35,237 nucleotides of DNA from Betaproteobacteria bacterium (lineage in GTDB: Bacteria > Pseudomonadota > Gammaproteobacteria > Burkholderiales > Burkholderiaceae_A): the NCBI GenBank assembly GCA_016868305.1, contig VGHK01000021.1, forward strand, positions 1 to 35,237. The letters run 5' to 3'. Below are positions 1 to 9,407 of this stretch, piece after piece (within the stretch, counting starts at the first letter, position 1; the number at the start of each line of letters is the position of its first letter). Under the pieces are notes generated by a model, which saw only the letters and a program-made list of their open reading frames with translations, ran no database searches and was not told the origin of the DNA. The position numbers and the translations under genes were made by a program.

Positions 1-2
1 CC

Positions 3-56
3 TACAAGGGCATGATCGGCGCCCATCAGGAAGCCTTCTCGCCCTCCCTAGCCTAG
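3..56 (+). CDS. Possible 3' end of an upstream gene
   Basis: A frame that is open from the window edge reads 17 residues (start YKGMIGAHQE) and stops at TAG 54-56. It could be the C-terminus of a gene lying mostly outside the window. The fragment is too short to assign to a family, and another of the three frames is also open over nearly the same stretch (to a TAA at about 59-61), so this is weak. The following 60 bases before glyQ hold no convincing promoter; a TAGAAT at 106-111 lacks a recognisable -35. Confidence 0.25.
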   Translation, partial: YKGMIGAHQEAFSPSLA

Positions 57-119
57 CCTAAGTCTGCGGCAAAGAGGCTGCTCTATGCGGCTATAGCAGG
101 GCCGGTAGAATGACGGCCT

Positions 120-1043
120 ATGAAAACCTTTCAAGACGTTATTCTTACCCTGCAGCGGTACTGGGCAGAAAAGGGCTGCGCCCTGCTGCAGCCTATCGAC
201 CTTGAGGTGGGTGCAGGCACCTCACATACGGCCACTTTTTTGCGGGCACTCGGGCCCGAACCCTGGCGGGCCGCCTATGTGCAGCCATCGCGGCGCCCTA
301 AGGACGGCCGCTATGGTGAGAACCCCAACCGCCTGCAGCACTACTACCAGTACCAGGTAGTGCTCAAGCCTTCGCCACCCAACATCCTCGACCTCTATCT
401 GGGTTCGCTTAAGGCGCTCGGTATCGATCCCGAAACCCACGATATTCGCTTTGTCGAAGACGACTGGGAGAACCCCACACTTGGCGCCTGGGGCCTGGGC
501 TGGGAGGTATGGCTCAATGGCATGGAGGTCACCCAGTTCACCTATTTTCAGCAGGTGGGGGGGCTCGACTGCAGTCCGATTACTGGTGAGATCACCTACG
601 GGATCGAACGGCTGGCCATGTACCTACAGGGTGTCGAAAATGTCTACGACCTCACCTGGACTGAGTGGCTGGAAAATGGCCAGACCCAACGCATCAGTTA
701 CGGTGATGTCTACCATCAAAATGAAGTCGAACAGTCGCGTTACAACTTTGAGGCCAGCAACGTAACGGTGCTCTTTCAGCGGTTCTCAGAGCATGAGTCC
801 GATGCGGGCAGGCTTCTAACCGAAGGCCTTCCCCTGCCCGCTTATGAACAGGTACTAAAAGCCGCCCATAGCTTTAACCTGCTTGATGCCCGTGGCGCCA
901 TCTCGGTTACCGAGCGCGCCCAGTACATTGCCCGCATCCGTAACCTGTCGCGCCAGGTTGCCCAGGCCTACTACGATTCGCGGGAGCGACTGGGGTTTCC
1001 TATGGCCCAGGCCGATACTGCTGCCCTGAACAGGGCGGCCTAA
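120..1043 (+). CDS. glyQ: Glycine--tRNA ligase alpha subunit
   Basis: This is the catalytic-core subunit of the bacterial alpha2/beta2 glycyl-tRNA synthetase, which activates glycine and charges tRNA-Gly in the cytoplasm. The 307 residues match the family's usual length of about 300. Class II motifs are visible: the motif 2 region around [17 protein letters not shown] (about residues 56-72) and the motif 3 region with [16 protein letters not shown] (about 156-171). The ATG at 120 gives the expected N-terminus [15 protein letters not shown]. The beta subunit starts three bases after the stop, so the two are co-transcribed. Identification is secure. Confidence 0.97.
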   Translation: MKTFQDVILTLQRYWAEKGCALLQPIDLEVGAGTSHTATFLRALGPEPWRAAYVQPSRRPKDGRYGENPNRLQHYYQYQVVLKPSPPNILDLYLGSLKALGIDPETHDIRFVEDDWENPTLGAWGLGWEVWLNGMEVTQFTYFQQVGGLDCSPITGEITYGIERLAMYLQGVENVYDLTWTEWLENGQTQRISYGDVYHQNEVEQSRYNFEASNVTVLFQRFSEHESDAGRLLTEGLPLPAYEQVLKAAHSFNLLDARGAISVTERAQYIARIRNLSRQVAQAYYDSRERLGFPMAQADTAALNRAA

Positions 1044-1046
1044 GGC

Positions 1047-3239
1047 ATGAACTCCTTCAACACGCCCGCACGCGCGGAGAATGCGGCGACTGCAGCGACT
1101 GCAGCGACGGCGGCAACGCAACAGTCAGCCCCCTTACTTATTGAACTTTTTACTGAAGAACTGCCACCGAAAGCCCTCAAAACCCTTGGACAGGTCTTTG
1201 CCCAGACCATCAGCCAGGCACTGCAAGCGGCTGGCCTAGTATCGGCAGATGCAGCAGTGACACCCTATGCTAGCCCAAGGCGTCTGGCATTAGTCATTGA
1301 TACAGTGGCTACGCGGGCGGCCGACCGCCCGCAGCGTGAAAAGCTTTTACCAGTCTCCGTGGGGCTCAATGCCCAAGGCGAGCCACAGCCTCCGCTCATC
1401 AAAAAACTGGCAAGTCTCGGCCTCACCTTGGGCGAAAACCTTTCAGCCACCAACCTGATTCGCCAGACCGATGGCAAGGCCGAGGTTTTGTTTGTCGACA
1501 TCACTATTGCCGGGGCCGACATCGTATCGGCAGCCCAGGATGCGCTTCATCAGGCAATTGCCGCCCTGCCAATACCAAAGGTAATGCGCTACCAGTGGCC
1601 TGGCGCGACCAACGACAACAGCCTGCAGGAGGTGAAGTTTGTGCGGCCTGCGCACCGGCTTGTAGCCTTGTATGGCGACAAAGTCTTGCCATTAACCGCA
1701 CTGGGCCTTTCGGCAGACCGCATTACCGAGGGCCATCGGTTCATGGCCAAGGGCCCCATCGCAATTGCGCGCGCAAGCAACTATGCCGACCAGTTGCTGC
1801 GCGAGGGCTTTGTCATCGCCCATTTCGAGAAGCGTAAGCAGTCCATCATCGAAGGACTAGAGGCAGCCGCCCTGGGCGCCACCGTGGTCATGCCCGATGC
1901 CCTGCTTGATGAGGTGACAAGCCTCGTGGAATGGCCCGTGGTGCTCTCTGCGGGCTTTGATGCCAGCTTTCTCAAGGTGCCTCAGGAATGCCTGATTCTC
2001 ACCATGCAGCAGAACCAGAAATACTTTGCCCTCACCGATAAAAACAACAGGCTGGTCAATCGGTTTCTGCTGGTCTCCAATCTGGCATCTAAAGATCCTG
2101 CTGTGGTGATTCAGGGCAATGAGCGGGTGCTGCGTGCACGTCTCTCTGATGCCCAGTTCTTTTTTACCCAGGACCAGAAACGCCCGCTGGCCCAGCGTAT
2201 CGACAGCCTCGCCCAGGTGGTCTATCACAATAAGATCGGTAGCCAGGCCCAGCGTATTGCCCGGATCATGCGGCTTGCCCAGACATGGGCCAAATGGGTG
2301 GGCGCCGATCCGGCAAAAGCCCAGCGGGCCGCAGAACTCGCCAAGGCGGATCTCGCCACCGATATGGTGGGGGAGTTTCCGGAGCTGCAAGGCATTGCAG
2401 GCCAGTACTACGCGCGCCACGACGGCGAGCACCCCGAGGTATGCCAGGCTATTGAAGGCCACTACCATCCACGGTTTGCTGGGGATAGCCTACCCAATAA
2501 TGCCGTAGGCTTGGCAGTAGCCCTTGCCGACAAGCTCGAAAGCCTGGTGGGCATCTGGGGCATTGGGCTGGTGCCCTCTGGCGACAAAGACCCCTTTGCC
2601 TTAAGACGCGCTGCCTTGGGCATTAGCCGTATTCTCATAGAGTCTCGCGTGCCCGCACCGCTGGGCGATCTGCTACGCGATACGGCCCAGAGCTTTTCAG
2701 AGGTTCCTGCGGTTGCCCCTAGGCTTTCTGAAATCCAAAGCTTTATCGCCGATCGGGTGCGTGGCTATCTTAAAGACAAGGGCTTTAACCCAGAGGCCAT
2801 TGAGGGCGTACTCGCCCAATGCCCCGACCGTTACGATCAGTTGATCGATCGATTACAGGCTATTGAGACATTTCTAGGCTCTGCCCAGGCGCCTGCCTTA
2901 TGTGCCGCCCATAAGCGCATCGGAAATATTCTCAAAAAATCCGAACAGCGCCCGACATCGGGGGTCGCCGCCGCCCTTCTGCGAGAGCCTGCAGAACAGG
3001 CCCTCGCCCAGGCCCTTGCCGCACTCGCACCGCAGGCGCAGTCCTTGGTCGATAAAGGTTCTTACACCCAGGCCATGCAAGGCCTTGCCGCACTCAAAGA
3101 GCCCGTTGACGCCTTTTTCGAGCAGGTGATGGTAAATGCAGAAGATCCGGCACTGCGCAGCAATCGGCTTGCCCTTCTGCAGAGTCTTTTTGACACCATG
3201 AACCTGGTAGCAGACCTATCACGGCTAGCCAAGGGTTAG
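1047..3239 (+). CDS. glyS: Glycine--tRNA ligase beta subunit
   Basis: Partner of GlyQ; it contributes tRNA binding and the C-terminal anticodon-binding domain. It has 730 residues with the family signature LLIELFTEELPPKAL at about 30-44. Homologues usually begin only a few residues before that signature. Here the only available start, ATG 1047, adds about 28 residues containing four copies of Ala-Ala-Thr, encoded by a 9-bp tandem repeat. No ATG, GTG or TTG lies closer to the domain in frame, so the extension is probably real but is likely a disordered, repeat-expanded tail. In many Burkholderiales a gmhB gene follows glyS; here plsC follows directly. Confidence 0.96.
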   Translation: MNSFNTPARAENAATAATAATAATQQSAPLLIELFTEELPPKALKTLGQVFAQTISQALQAAGLVSADAAVTPYASPRRLALVIDTVATRAADRPQREKLLPVSVGLNAQGEPQPPLIKKLASLGLTLGENLSATNLIRQTDGKAEVLFVDITIAGADIVSAAQDALHQAIAALPIPKVMRYQWPGATNDNSLQEVKFVRPAHRLVALYGDKVLPLTALGLSADRITEGHRFMAKGPIAIARASNYADQLLREGFVIAHFEKRKQSIIEGLEAAALGATVVMPDALLDEVTSLVEWPVVLSAGFDASFLKVPQECLILTMQQNQKYFALTDKNNRLVNRFLLVSNLASKDPAVVIQGNERVLRARLSDAQFFFTQDQKRPLAQRIDSLAQVVYHNKIGSQAQRIARIMRLAQTWAKWVGADPAKAQRAAELAKADLATDMVGEFPELQGIAGQYYARHDGEHPEVCQAIEGHYHPRFAGDSLPNNAVGLAVALADKLESLVGIWGIGLVPSGDKDPFALRRAALGISRILIESRVPAPLGDLLRDTAQSFSEVPAVAPRLSEIQSFIADRVRGYLKDKGFNPEAIEGVLAQCPDRYDQLIDRLQAIETFLGSAQAPALCAAHKRIGNILKKSEQRPTSGVAAALLREPAEQALAQALAALAPQAQSLVDKGSYTQAMQGLAALKEPVDAFFEQVMVNAEDPALRSNRLALLQSLFDTMNLVADLSRLAKG
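1083..1118. repeat. 9-bp tandem repeat coding (Ala-Ala-Thr)x4
   Basis: Four imperfect 9-bp units of the form GCNGCNACN encode AATAATAATAAT in the N-terminal extension of GlyS. The units differ only at third positions. Length change in steps of 9 bp would keep the frame. Confidence 0.8.
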
Positions 3240-3251
3240 GCAGGTCTTCAC

Positions 3252-3974
3252 ATGCGGGTGCTGCGGGCACTGGCCTTCGCGGTTTTTCAGACAATCAGCC
3301 TGATCGTCTGGGCCATTCTCTTTATGGCCAGCGCCCCCTTCTTAGACCAGCCTCGTCGGTATCGGCTGGCAATGCAGTGGCCACGTATGGTCATCTACGC
3401 AGCACGCGCCCTGCTCGGAATTCGCTGGAAGCTAGAGGGCCAGGAGCGGCTTGATGCCTGCGCCAACCAGCCTGTGATCGTCTGCGCCAAGCACCAGTCA
3501 TCCTGGGAGACGTTTTTTCTACCGAGTTTCATGCCACGCCAACTGTGCTTTGTCTTTAAAGAAGAGTTGCTCGCCATTCCATTTTTTGGCTGGAGCATTC
3601 GTCTTCTGGACATGGTGCATATCAATCGCAGTCAGGGCAAAGAGGCCTATCAGCAGATTGCCTCTCAGGCACAAACCAAATTCTCTGAGGGCCGATGGAT
3701 GGTCTTCTTCCCAGAAGGCACACGAACACCGCCTGGGCATCGCGTGAAGTACAAGTCTGGAGCAGCCCGACTTGCCATAGGGCTGAACACCCCAATACTG
3801 CCAATTGCCTTAAACTCAGGACTGTTATGGCCGAAAAATGCTTTTTTAAAACATGCGGGCTGCATTACGGTATCGATCGGGCCATTGATCTTTCCCCAGC
3901 CCAGCGAGACACCCGAGGCAGTCATGACCCGGGTAGAGACTTGGATTGAAGAAGAAACCCAACGCATGCCCTGA
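3252..3974 (+). CDS. plsC: 1-acyl-sn-glycerol-3-phosphate acyltransferase
   Basis: A PlsC/LPLAT-family enzyme predicted to transfer a second acyl chain to lysophosphatidic acid at the inner membrane, making phosphatidic acid for phospholipid synthesis. The 240 residues begin with a hydrophobic segment (about 4-28). The catalytic block is KHQSSWE with His81, in which Glu86 occupies the place of the usual Asp of the HX4D motif. The phosphate-binding block FPEGTR is at 153-158. The start lies 12 bp after glyS, and the 3' end overlaps the next gene by about 29 bp if that gene starts at TTG 3946, so this is one transcription unit. Substrate preference cannot be read from sequence. Confidence 0.92.
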   Translation: MRVLRALAFAVFQTISLIVWAILFMASAPFLDQPRRYRLAMQWPRMVIYAARALLGIRWKLEGQERLDACANQPVIVCAKHQSSWETFFLPSFMPRQLCFVFKEELLAIPFFGWSIRLLDMVHINRSQGKEAYQQIASQAQTKFSEGRWMVFFPEGTRTPPGHRVKYKSGAARLAIGLNTPILPIALNSGLLWPKNAFLKHAGCITVSIGPLIFPQPSETPEAVMTRVETWIEEETQRMP

Positions 3975-4797
3975 GCAGTTGTCGCTGCTGCCGCCCGCAT
4001 CAGCATTAACCCCGCCAGCCCCCTATCCTTCACCGACATCCGTAGCCAGACCGTCTGTCTCTGGCGTATGCCGCATTGAACTTCGCGCAAGAGAAAAGTT
4101 CATGGAGCTTGAAGGCCATCGGGTTGCGATCGCACTATCACGATCACGTCGCAGAACCGTGGGCATGTCTCTGCAGGATGGCCGTGTGAAGGTGGTGGCA
4201 CCTGCCTGGGTTCCCCTTGATGAAATTGGCAATATTCTGCAGCATAAGTCTCGCTGGCTCTCGGCCCGATATCGCGACTGGCAGCAACGTCAGGCAAACC
4301 GGCTTGACCCCGAGCAGCAGTGGGCCCATGGGGCTGAGATTTTATTCCTCGGGCAGTCCTGCCAGCTTGCCCTCTGCCCTGAACTTCAAGGGGTGGTGTG
4401 GCATGCCCAGGCTGCGCGCTTAGTGCTCCCCCTATCTGCGCAGGCAGATCCTGATCAGGTGCGCGACCGCGTGCACGGCTGGCTACAGATGCAGGCTAAG
4501 GACATTCTCAAAGAAAGGCTGGATATCTTGTCCGCTCGGTCTGGGCGAGGCTATGCACGGTTTTCTCTTACCCATGCGCGCACCCGTTGGGGAAGCTGTA
4601 CCCAAGACGGACATATACGGCTTAATTGGCGGCTGGTGCAGTTTAGTCTTCCTGTGATCGACTATGTGGTTGCCCATGAACTTGCCCACCTACGCGCCAT
4701 GGACCATAGCCCAGACTTCTGGCAGGAGGTCGAAACAATTTTGCCAGGTTATAAACAGGCGCAGTCTCAGTTAAAGGGCGTGACCCTCGACATCTAA
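3946..4797 (+). CDS. YgjP/DUF45-type zinc metalloprotease-like protein
   Basis: A member of the YgjP-like (DUF45) family, M48-related proteins with a WLM-type zinc fold; the physiological substrate is generally unknown. The zinc motif HELAH is at residues 244-248 (His244, Glu245, His248), followed by DHSPDFW, which supplies the third ligand region. The basic stretch SRSRRRTVGM and the RWGSC segment are typical of the family. The longest start is TTG 3946, inside plsC; the EQLSLLPP segment it includes resembles the N-terminus of beta-proteobacterial homologues. ATG 4102 is a shorter alternative that still keeps the whole domain. Its stop at 4797 overlaps the convergent ksgA end by four bases. 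Confidence 0.85.
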   Translation: MKKKPNACPEQLSLLPPASALTPPAPYPSPTSVARPSVSGVCRIELRAREKFMELEGHRVAIALSRSRRRTVGMSLQDGRVKVVAPAWVPLDEIGNILQHKSRWLSARYRDWQQRQANRLDPEQQWAHGAEILFLGQSCQLALCPELQGVVWHAQAARLVLPLSAQADPDQVRDRVHGWLQMQAKDILKERLDILSARSGRGYARFSLTHARTRWGSCTQDGHIRLNWRLVQFSLPVIDYVVAHELAHLRAMDHSPDFWQEVETILPGYKQAQSQLKGVTLDI

Positions 4798-5603
4798 GAG
4801 TAAGAACATCGGGCAAGCTGGTCGGCAAGGGCCAGATACTGCGCCACAGAAACCTCTTCGGGCCGCTGGGTGGGAAGTAGCCCCGCAGCATGAAGATCAA
4901 TCTGGCCCTCGTAGGGTGCAAGGGTATTGCGCAGCATTTTTCGCCGCGCCGAAAACGCCTGGGTAACAAGGCGCGCGAAAATCTGGGGGTCTCCCGAGGG
5001 CCGCAATGCCTTTGCCAAGGGCCACATGCCCACAATTGCGGAATCAACCTTGGGTGCTGGCACAAATGCGCCTGCCGGAACCTGCAGCAGCTTTTCCATA
5101 CGGTAATGGGCCTGCAACATAACCGAAAGCCGCCCATAAACCTTAGACCCGGGCGCTGCCACCATGCGATCCACCACCTCTTTTTGCAGCATAAACGTCT
5201 GGTCCGCTACTCGGTCTGCGATTGGCAGCAAATGAAAGAGCAAGGGGGTAGAGATGTTGTACGGCAGGTTGCCCACAATACGCAGGGGGCTTGAGAACGC
5301 ATTTGCCAGAGCCGCAAAATCAACCGTGAGCACGTCAGCGGCAATGAGATGCAACTCAGAAGGCGCAAAACGGCCGCGCAGCAGAGGCAAGAGGTCCTGA
5401 TCGAGTTCAATGGCCGTAATGCTTCCGGCGGCGGCCACCAGTGCCTCGGTAAGGGCGCCCTGCCCAGGCCCGATCTCAATGATCGCCTGACCAGGAAGCG
5501 GCCGAATCAGGCTGATGATTCGGCGAATAACGCCGGGATCATGCAGAAAGTTCTGGCCGAACCGCTTCTTGGCATGATGGCCAGCCAGCGAAGAAGGACT
5601 CAA
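4794..5603 (-). CDS. rsmA: 16S rRNA (adenine(1518)-N6/adenine(1519)-N6)-dimethyltransferase
   Basis: KsgA/RsmA dimethylates two adjacent adenines in the 3' hairpin of 16S rRNA late in small-subunit maturation. The 269 residues show the family opening KKRFGQNFLHD (12-22), the SAM-binding motif EIGPGQGALTE and the catalytic NLPYNIS. The start is TTG 5603, whose last bases overlap the surA stop (TTGA), which suggests translational coupling. No ATG precedes the conserved block. In many proteobacteria pdxA lies between surA and ksgA; it is absent here. Confidence 0.96.
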   Translation of the reverse strand: MSPSSLAGHHAKKRFGQNFLHDPGVIRRIISLIRPLPGQAIIEIGPGQGALTEALVAAAGSITAIELDQDLLPLLRGRFAPSELHLIAADVLTVDFAALANAFSSPLRIVGNLPYNISTPLLFHLLPIADRVADQTFMLQKEVVDRMVAAPGSKVYGRLSVMLQAHYRMEKLLQVPAGAFVPAPKVDSAIVGMWPLAKALRPSGDPQIFARLVTQAFSARRKMLRNTLAPYEGQIDLHAAGLLPTQRPEEVSVAQYLALADQLARCSYS

Positions 5604-6895
5604 TCTGCGCGGATCTCCACATAGCTATTGGCGCGCACCTCACGCATCCAGTCAGACACTGCCTCCGTAATCTTTCGCTCTCGAATTGCTAGTCGGGCGG
5701 CGACCCGCAGCCGGTCTTTCGATAACGGCTCCCTGCGCCGTTCCAGCAGCTCGATAATATGAAAACCAAAGACACTGCGCACTGGGCTGCTGACCTGCCC
5801 TACGGATAGGTTATCAAGGGCGCGCTCAAACTCAGGCACGAAGTCACCGGGGTAGGCCCAGGCAAGCATCCCCCCCTGCGCCGCAGACCCAGGGTCTTGC
5901 GAGAACTCCCGCGCCAGAGTCTCAAAAGGCTCTCCCATTGCGATGCGCTGTCGCAGGTCCTGCGCTCGCCGCAAGGCCCGGTCTTCGGACGCCTGGCCAT
6001 CGACCCGGATCAGGATATGCCTTGCCCGGTGCGCATTGACCAAAGGCCCTTGCGCCAGGGCGCGCCGGTCATCGAGCCGGAGGACATGAAATCCATTGGG
6101 GCTCTGCAAAGGCCCGACAACCGCACCAGGGCTTACCGTGGCAACGGCCTGCACAAAAAGCGTTGGCAGGCGATCGGCCGCTCTCCAGCCCAGGCTGCCA
6201 CCTTCGGCTGCCGCAGGTCCCTTGGAATGGTCTCGCGCGAGATCTACAAAAGATGCGCCCGCCTTGAGTTGCGCCACAAGGCCTTCGGCCAGCCGCTGAG
6301 CCTCGCTCCGGGCCTGGGCAGTCGCACCCTCGGCCACTGGAATCAGGATCTGCGAGAGGCTGAACTCTTCAGACGCCGACAGGCTCTTGCCCTGGGCTGC
6401 AAGGTAGGCATCGATCTCAGACTCTGACACCTGCAGCCGGTCTTCCACCTCGCGTTCACGCAGCCGTGCAATAACAATCTCTTCGCGAATGTCCTCGCGA
6501 AACTGGGAAAAGGCAATGCCTTCTGACTCAATCTGGTTTCGTAGTCCGGTGACAGAAAGCCCATTATTCTCCGCGAGCCGAGCAATCGCGCGGTCTAGGG
6601 TTACGTTATCCACCACAATGCCCAATCGGCTGGCACGCTGCAATAAGGCAAGGTCGGTGACCATGCGGTCTAAGACCTGACGGCGCAGTTCCGCAGCAGG
6701 CGGAATCGCCTGGGACGCCCGCTGCAGATTCGACTGTACCTGGGCTATGCGCCTCTGCAGGTCACTATCGACAACGACCTGGTCATTCACAATGGCCACA
6801 ATGCGGTCAAGCAAGACAGGCTCTGCCTTCGCCCATGCCACCGAAGACAGACAAAAAACAACACAGCCAAACGCAATCTCAGACAAACGCGGCAT
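5600..6895 (-). CDS. surA: Periplasmic chaperone/peptidylprolyl isomerase SurA
   Basis: SurA escorts unfolded outer-membrane proteins, including LptD, across the periplasm to the BAM complex. I prefer ATG 6895 (431 aa) because it opens directly with a signal peptide (MPRLSEIAFGCVVFCLSSVAWA, cleavage near residue 22). The longer frame from TTG 6937 overlaps lptD and puts 14 extra residues before the signal. The order is an N-terminal chaperone domain (RIVAIVNDQVVV onward, to about 140), a first parvulin domain (starting near FSLSQILIPV) and a second parvulin domain (starting near RARHILIRVD), then a C-terminal helix. The gene lies 25 bp after lptD and overlaps ksgA, so the three form an operon. 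Confidence 0.95.
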   Translation of the reverse strand: MPRLSEIAFGCVVFCLSSVAWAKAEPVLLDRIVAIVNDQVVVDSDLQRRIAQVQSNLQRASQAIPPAAELRRQVLDRMVTDLALLQRASRLGIVVDNVTLDRAIARLAENNGLSVTGLRNQIESEGIAFSQFREDIREEIVIARLREREVEDRLQVSESEIDAYLAAQGKSLSASEEFSLSQILIPVAEGATAQARSEAQRLAEGLVAQLKAGASFVDLARDHSKGPAAAEGGSLGWRAADRLPTLFVQAVATVSPGAVVGPLQSPNGFHVLRLDDRRALAQGPLVNAHRARHILIRVDGQASEDRALRRAQDLRQRIAMGEPFETLAREFSQDPGSAAQGGMLAWAYPGDFVPEFERALDNLSVGQVSSPVRSVFGFHIIELLERRREPLSKDRLRVAARLAIRERKITEAVSDWMREVRANSYVEIRAD

Positions 6896-6920
6896 AAGGG
6901 TACTTTCTGAAGAGAAAAGC

Positions 6921-9323
6921 CTACTGGAAATTATCAAACTTTGCGGGCATCGGCGAAAGGCGATTGATCATTCGGTAATTGGGAATACTGCGACGAAGTG
7001 CGTCTAGCGGATCGGTGCCAACACGGGCAATTCCGTTGAGTTCTATCTGTAAGAAAATGGCATTGTTAAACCGATTCGCACCAGTGGCAAACCGCTGGAT
7101 CACGGTTCGGGCAACCCAGCATCCGCCGTCGTATTCCAGGCCAGCCAATGCCTCTACCAGGCCGCGCTGCCCTCCGGCGGCTGTTGGCTCCCGCTGAAAC
7201 GAATAGTTGTATCGCCCAACCGCATACCAGTTCCTAGCGATAGGCACCTGAAAAGCAAGGTCGACAATATCAAGCGTGTCACGGTTAAACCGGTACGAAA
7301 GTGCCGCCGAGTAGCCTGGCCTGGGATCAAAGCGTAGGCGTGCGGATGCGGCCTGCCAGCGTGACAAGGCAATTGCATACTGACCCACGGCATCAACCCG
7401 CCAGTGCTGATACAAAGAGACGCCACCTTCGGCAAAAACGTCGGACTCCTGCTGGGTACGCACCGGTTCCCCGGGAAGCGTGACAAGCTGATTGCCGATG
7501 TAAAACCGCTGGGCAACGGAGGCCCGGGCAAGTTCCTGGCCCGTTTGGGCGTCGAGCATACGGCTGGTTACTGCCGTGGTGAGGTGGTTCTGGTCGGCCA
7601 CCCTATCCTGGCCCGTAAAGGTTTGATCCGAAAGAATCTGTGCCAGGCTGATGCTGGGTCGGGCGGAATCGAATACCGGAAACCGGGACTGGTCTTTATA
7701 CGGAGTGTAGGTGTACAAAACTCGGGGCTCAATTGTCTGGGTCGCGGGAAGGTTCCCCCAGAAAGTGTCACGTTCCAAAATGGTATTGACATCCAGGCTA
7801 AAGGTGGGCAACACGCGGGAGTATGAACGCATACCAGGCTGCACGTTGTTGGCCAGAGTGCCAAGGGTTGCCACAGAGACAGCCGCGTTATTAAAAAACC
7901 TGCTGCGTGTCTCATCAAGTCTGCCCGATCGTTCATGGCTATAGTGGGTGGCATGAATGCCGAGCTTGGGCGTAACACCAAAATAGCCCAGGTCTAGAGG
8001 CATCGACACACTGGTAGCCGCAACCACCCGAGTCCCCTCGGCAAGAGTTGGGTGGGAAAATCGGGTGACATCCACCAGGCCCCGCCAGTCCGTCGCAGGA
8101 AGTACTTTAGAGACACGCACCGCGCGTGCCGAATTATTCATCTGAAACCGTGGCATCCAGGAATAGGGGGCCACAATCGGCGCAGCGATATCCTGGAGCA
8201 CCTGATAGGTCTGCACTGACGCAGCCGTGGCCCAGCCACCCACAACGCCCGTCAGCGTGGCAGTGGCAGGCAGAATACGCTGGGACGCGACAAGCAATGA
8301 CTCACCGAAATCCGCAAAGTAATCGTCATCTGACACACGACTGCCACGCAAGGACAAGGCTGCATTCGCCCCGAATCTGCGGCTATGGGTAAGACTCACC
8401 AGATGCCGATCGGCATTTGCCACTCGGTCGTTGGGAAGGAACTCTAGGCCCACAGTTCCGGAATCTGACCGGGTGAGGTAGCGAGCCTCGGCGCCAAGCA
8501 TGACCCCCCTTCTGCCTACGAGCCGCGGGTACAAGGTAAGGTCTCGGTTCGGTGCAATATTCCAATAAAAAGGGGTTGAGAGCTCCAGACCCAGTCGTGA
8601 GGTGTACCCATACGAAGGATTAAGAAAGCCTGTCTTGCGGCGACTGCTTGACGGAAACGAAAAGCTTCCCAGGGACAAAAGTGGCACGTCTGACCAGTAC
8701 AAAACCGTGGACTCAGTATCGACGATCTCGCGCACCTGATCTACCCGCATAAACCGTGAGCGCAGCTGCCAGGCCGGCCGGTCTACAGGACAAGTGGTGA
8801 AGGTAACGTCACTAAGGGCGATCTCCTTGGGCTGTACAAAGTCGATCTGCTCGGCATAGCCCCGGGCATTCATTGCGGCAAACTCATAGTCCACCTGGCT
8901 AAACTGCCCCTGCTGGGTTCCGAGTCGTAGCGAGAGCCTCGGGCCCCGATAGAACTCTCCCTGTCGGAATAACTGAACACCTCCTTGGGCGGCAAGCGCG
9001 TTCTGAACCAGGTCTAGGTCGATTCGGTCGGCCTTAAGCGAGAGGCCAAGCTGCCGCACCTCGGCATTACCAATCAAAGCGATGGCATCATCAACCATCC
9101 CTTCCAGGTTACGGCTGGAAAGATACGAGGGTGTTTCGCCAGCCAGGGGTGGCTCGAGCCTTAGGCGAGGATCCATGCGTAAGGGTAGCCGCAGCCCCTG
9201 GCCCTCGCGCGGGGCCGACGACTGCGCCAGTAGCGCCAGTTCAGAGACGGGAAGGGAAAGAGGGCAGGAGGCTGCCCAGACCATCGGGACCCATCCAAGA
9301 CACAGGGCAAGTACAAAGCGCAT
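6921..9323 (-). CDS. lptD: LPS-assembly protein LptD (outer-membrane translocon)
   Basis: LptD is the beta-barrel that, with LptE, inserts lipopolysaccharide into the outer leaflet of the outer membrane. The 800 residues start with a signal peptide (MRFVLALCLGWVPMVWA). An OstA-type N-terminal jellyroll follows at about 73-165, then the large C-terminal barrel. Cysteines at about 20, 178 and 735 fit the disulfide scheme linking jellyroll to barrel, although the E. coli protein has two adjacent C-terminal cysteines and only one is seen here. It is divergent from amgK. On the minus strand a perfect TATAAT lies at 9334-9329, only 5 bp from the ATG, without a clear -35, so the leader would be very short if it is used. 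Confidence 0.95.
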   Translation of the reverse strand: MRFVLALCLGWVPMVWAASCPLSLPVSELALLAQSSAPREGQGLRLPLRMDPRLRLEPPLAGETPSYLSSRNLEGMVDDAIALIGNAEVRQLGLSLKADRIDLDLVQNALAAQGGVQLFRQGEFYRGPRLSLRLGTQQGQFSQVDYEFAAMNARGYAEQIDFVQPKEIALSDVTFTTCPVDRPAWQLRSRFMRVDQVREIVDTESTVLYWSDVPLLSLGSFSFPSSSRRKTGFLNPSYGYTSRLGLELSTPFYWNIAPNRDLTLYPRLVGRRGVMLGAEARYLTRSDSGTVGLEFLPNDRVANADRHLVSLTHSRRFGANAALSLRGSRVSDDDYFADFGESLLVASQRILPATATLTGVVGGWATAASVQTYQVLQDIAAPIVAPYSWMPRFQMNNSARAVRVSKVLPATDWRGLVDVTRFSHPTLAEGTRVVAATSVSMPLDLGYFGVTPKLGIHATHYSHERSGRLDETRSRFFNNAAVSVATLGTLANNVQPGMRSYSRVLPTFSLDVNTILERDTFWGNLPATQTIEPRVLYTYTPYKDQSRFPVFDSARPSISLAQILSDQTFTGQDRVADQNHLTTAVTSRMLDAQTGQELARASVAQRFYIGNQLVTLPGEPVRTQQESDVFAEGGVSLYQHWRVDAVGQYAIALSRWQAASARLRFDPRPGYSAALSYRFNRDTLDIVDLAFQVPIARNWYAVGRYNYSFQREPTAAGGQRGLVEALAGLEYDGGCWVARTVIQRFATGANRFNNAIFLQIELNGIARVGTDPLDALRRSIPNYRMINRLSPMPAKFDNFQ

Positions 9324-9407
9324 AAAGTATTATAAAGACGACAGTTTCTCTCTCGTTTCTCAGCCTTCAAGAGCCTCTGATCCCGTCTCGATGCGGGCCC
9401 TCTCGCC

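Noticed and set aside
95-119. glyQ promoter
   Set aside because: TAGAAT at 106-111 has no matching -35 at an acceptable distance.
1857-2468. 203-residue minus-strand reading frame inside glyS
   Set aside because: Shadow of a conserved gene; the composition follows the reverse complement of its codons.
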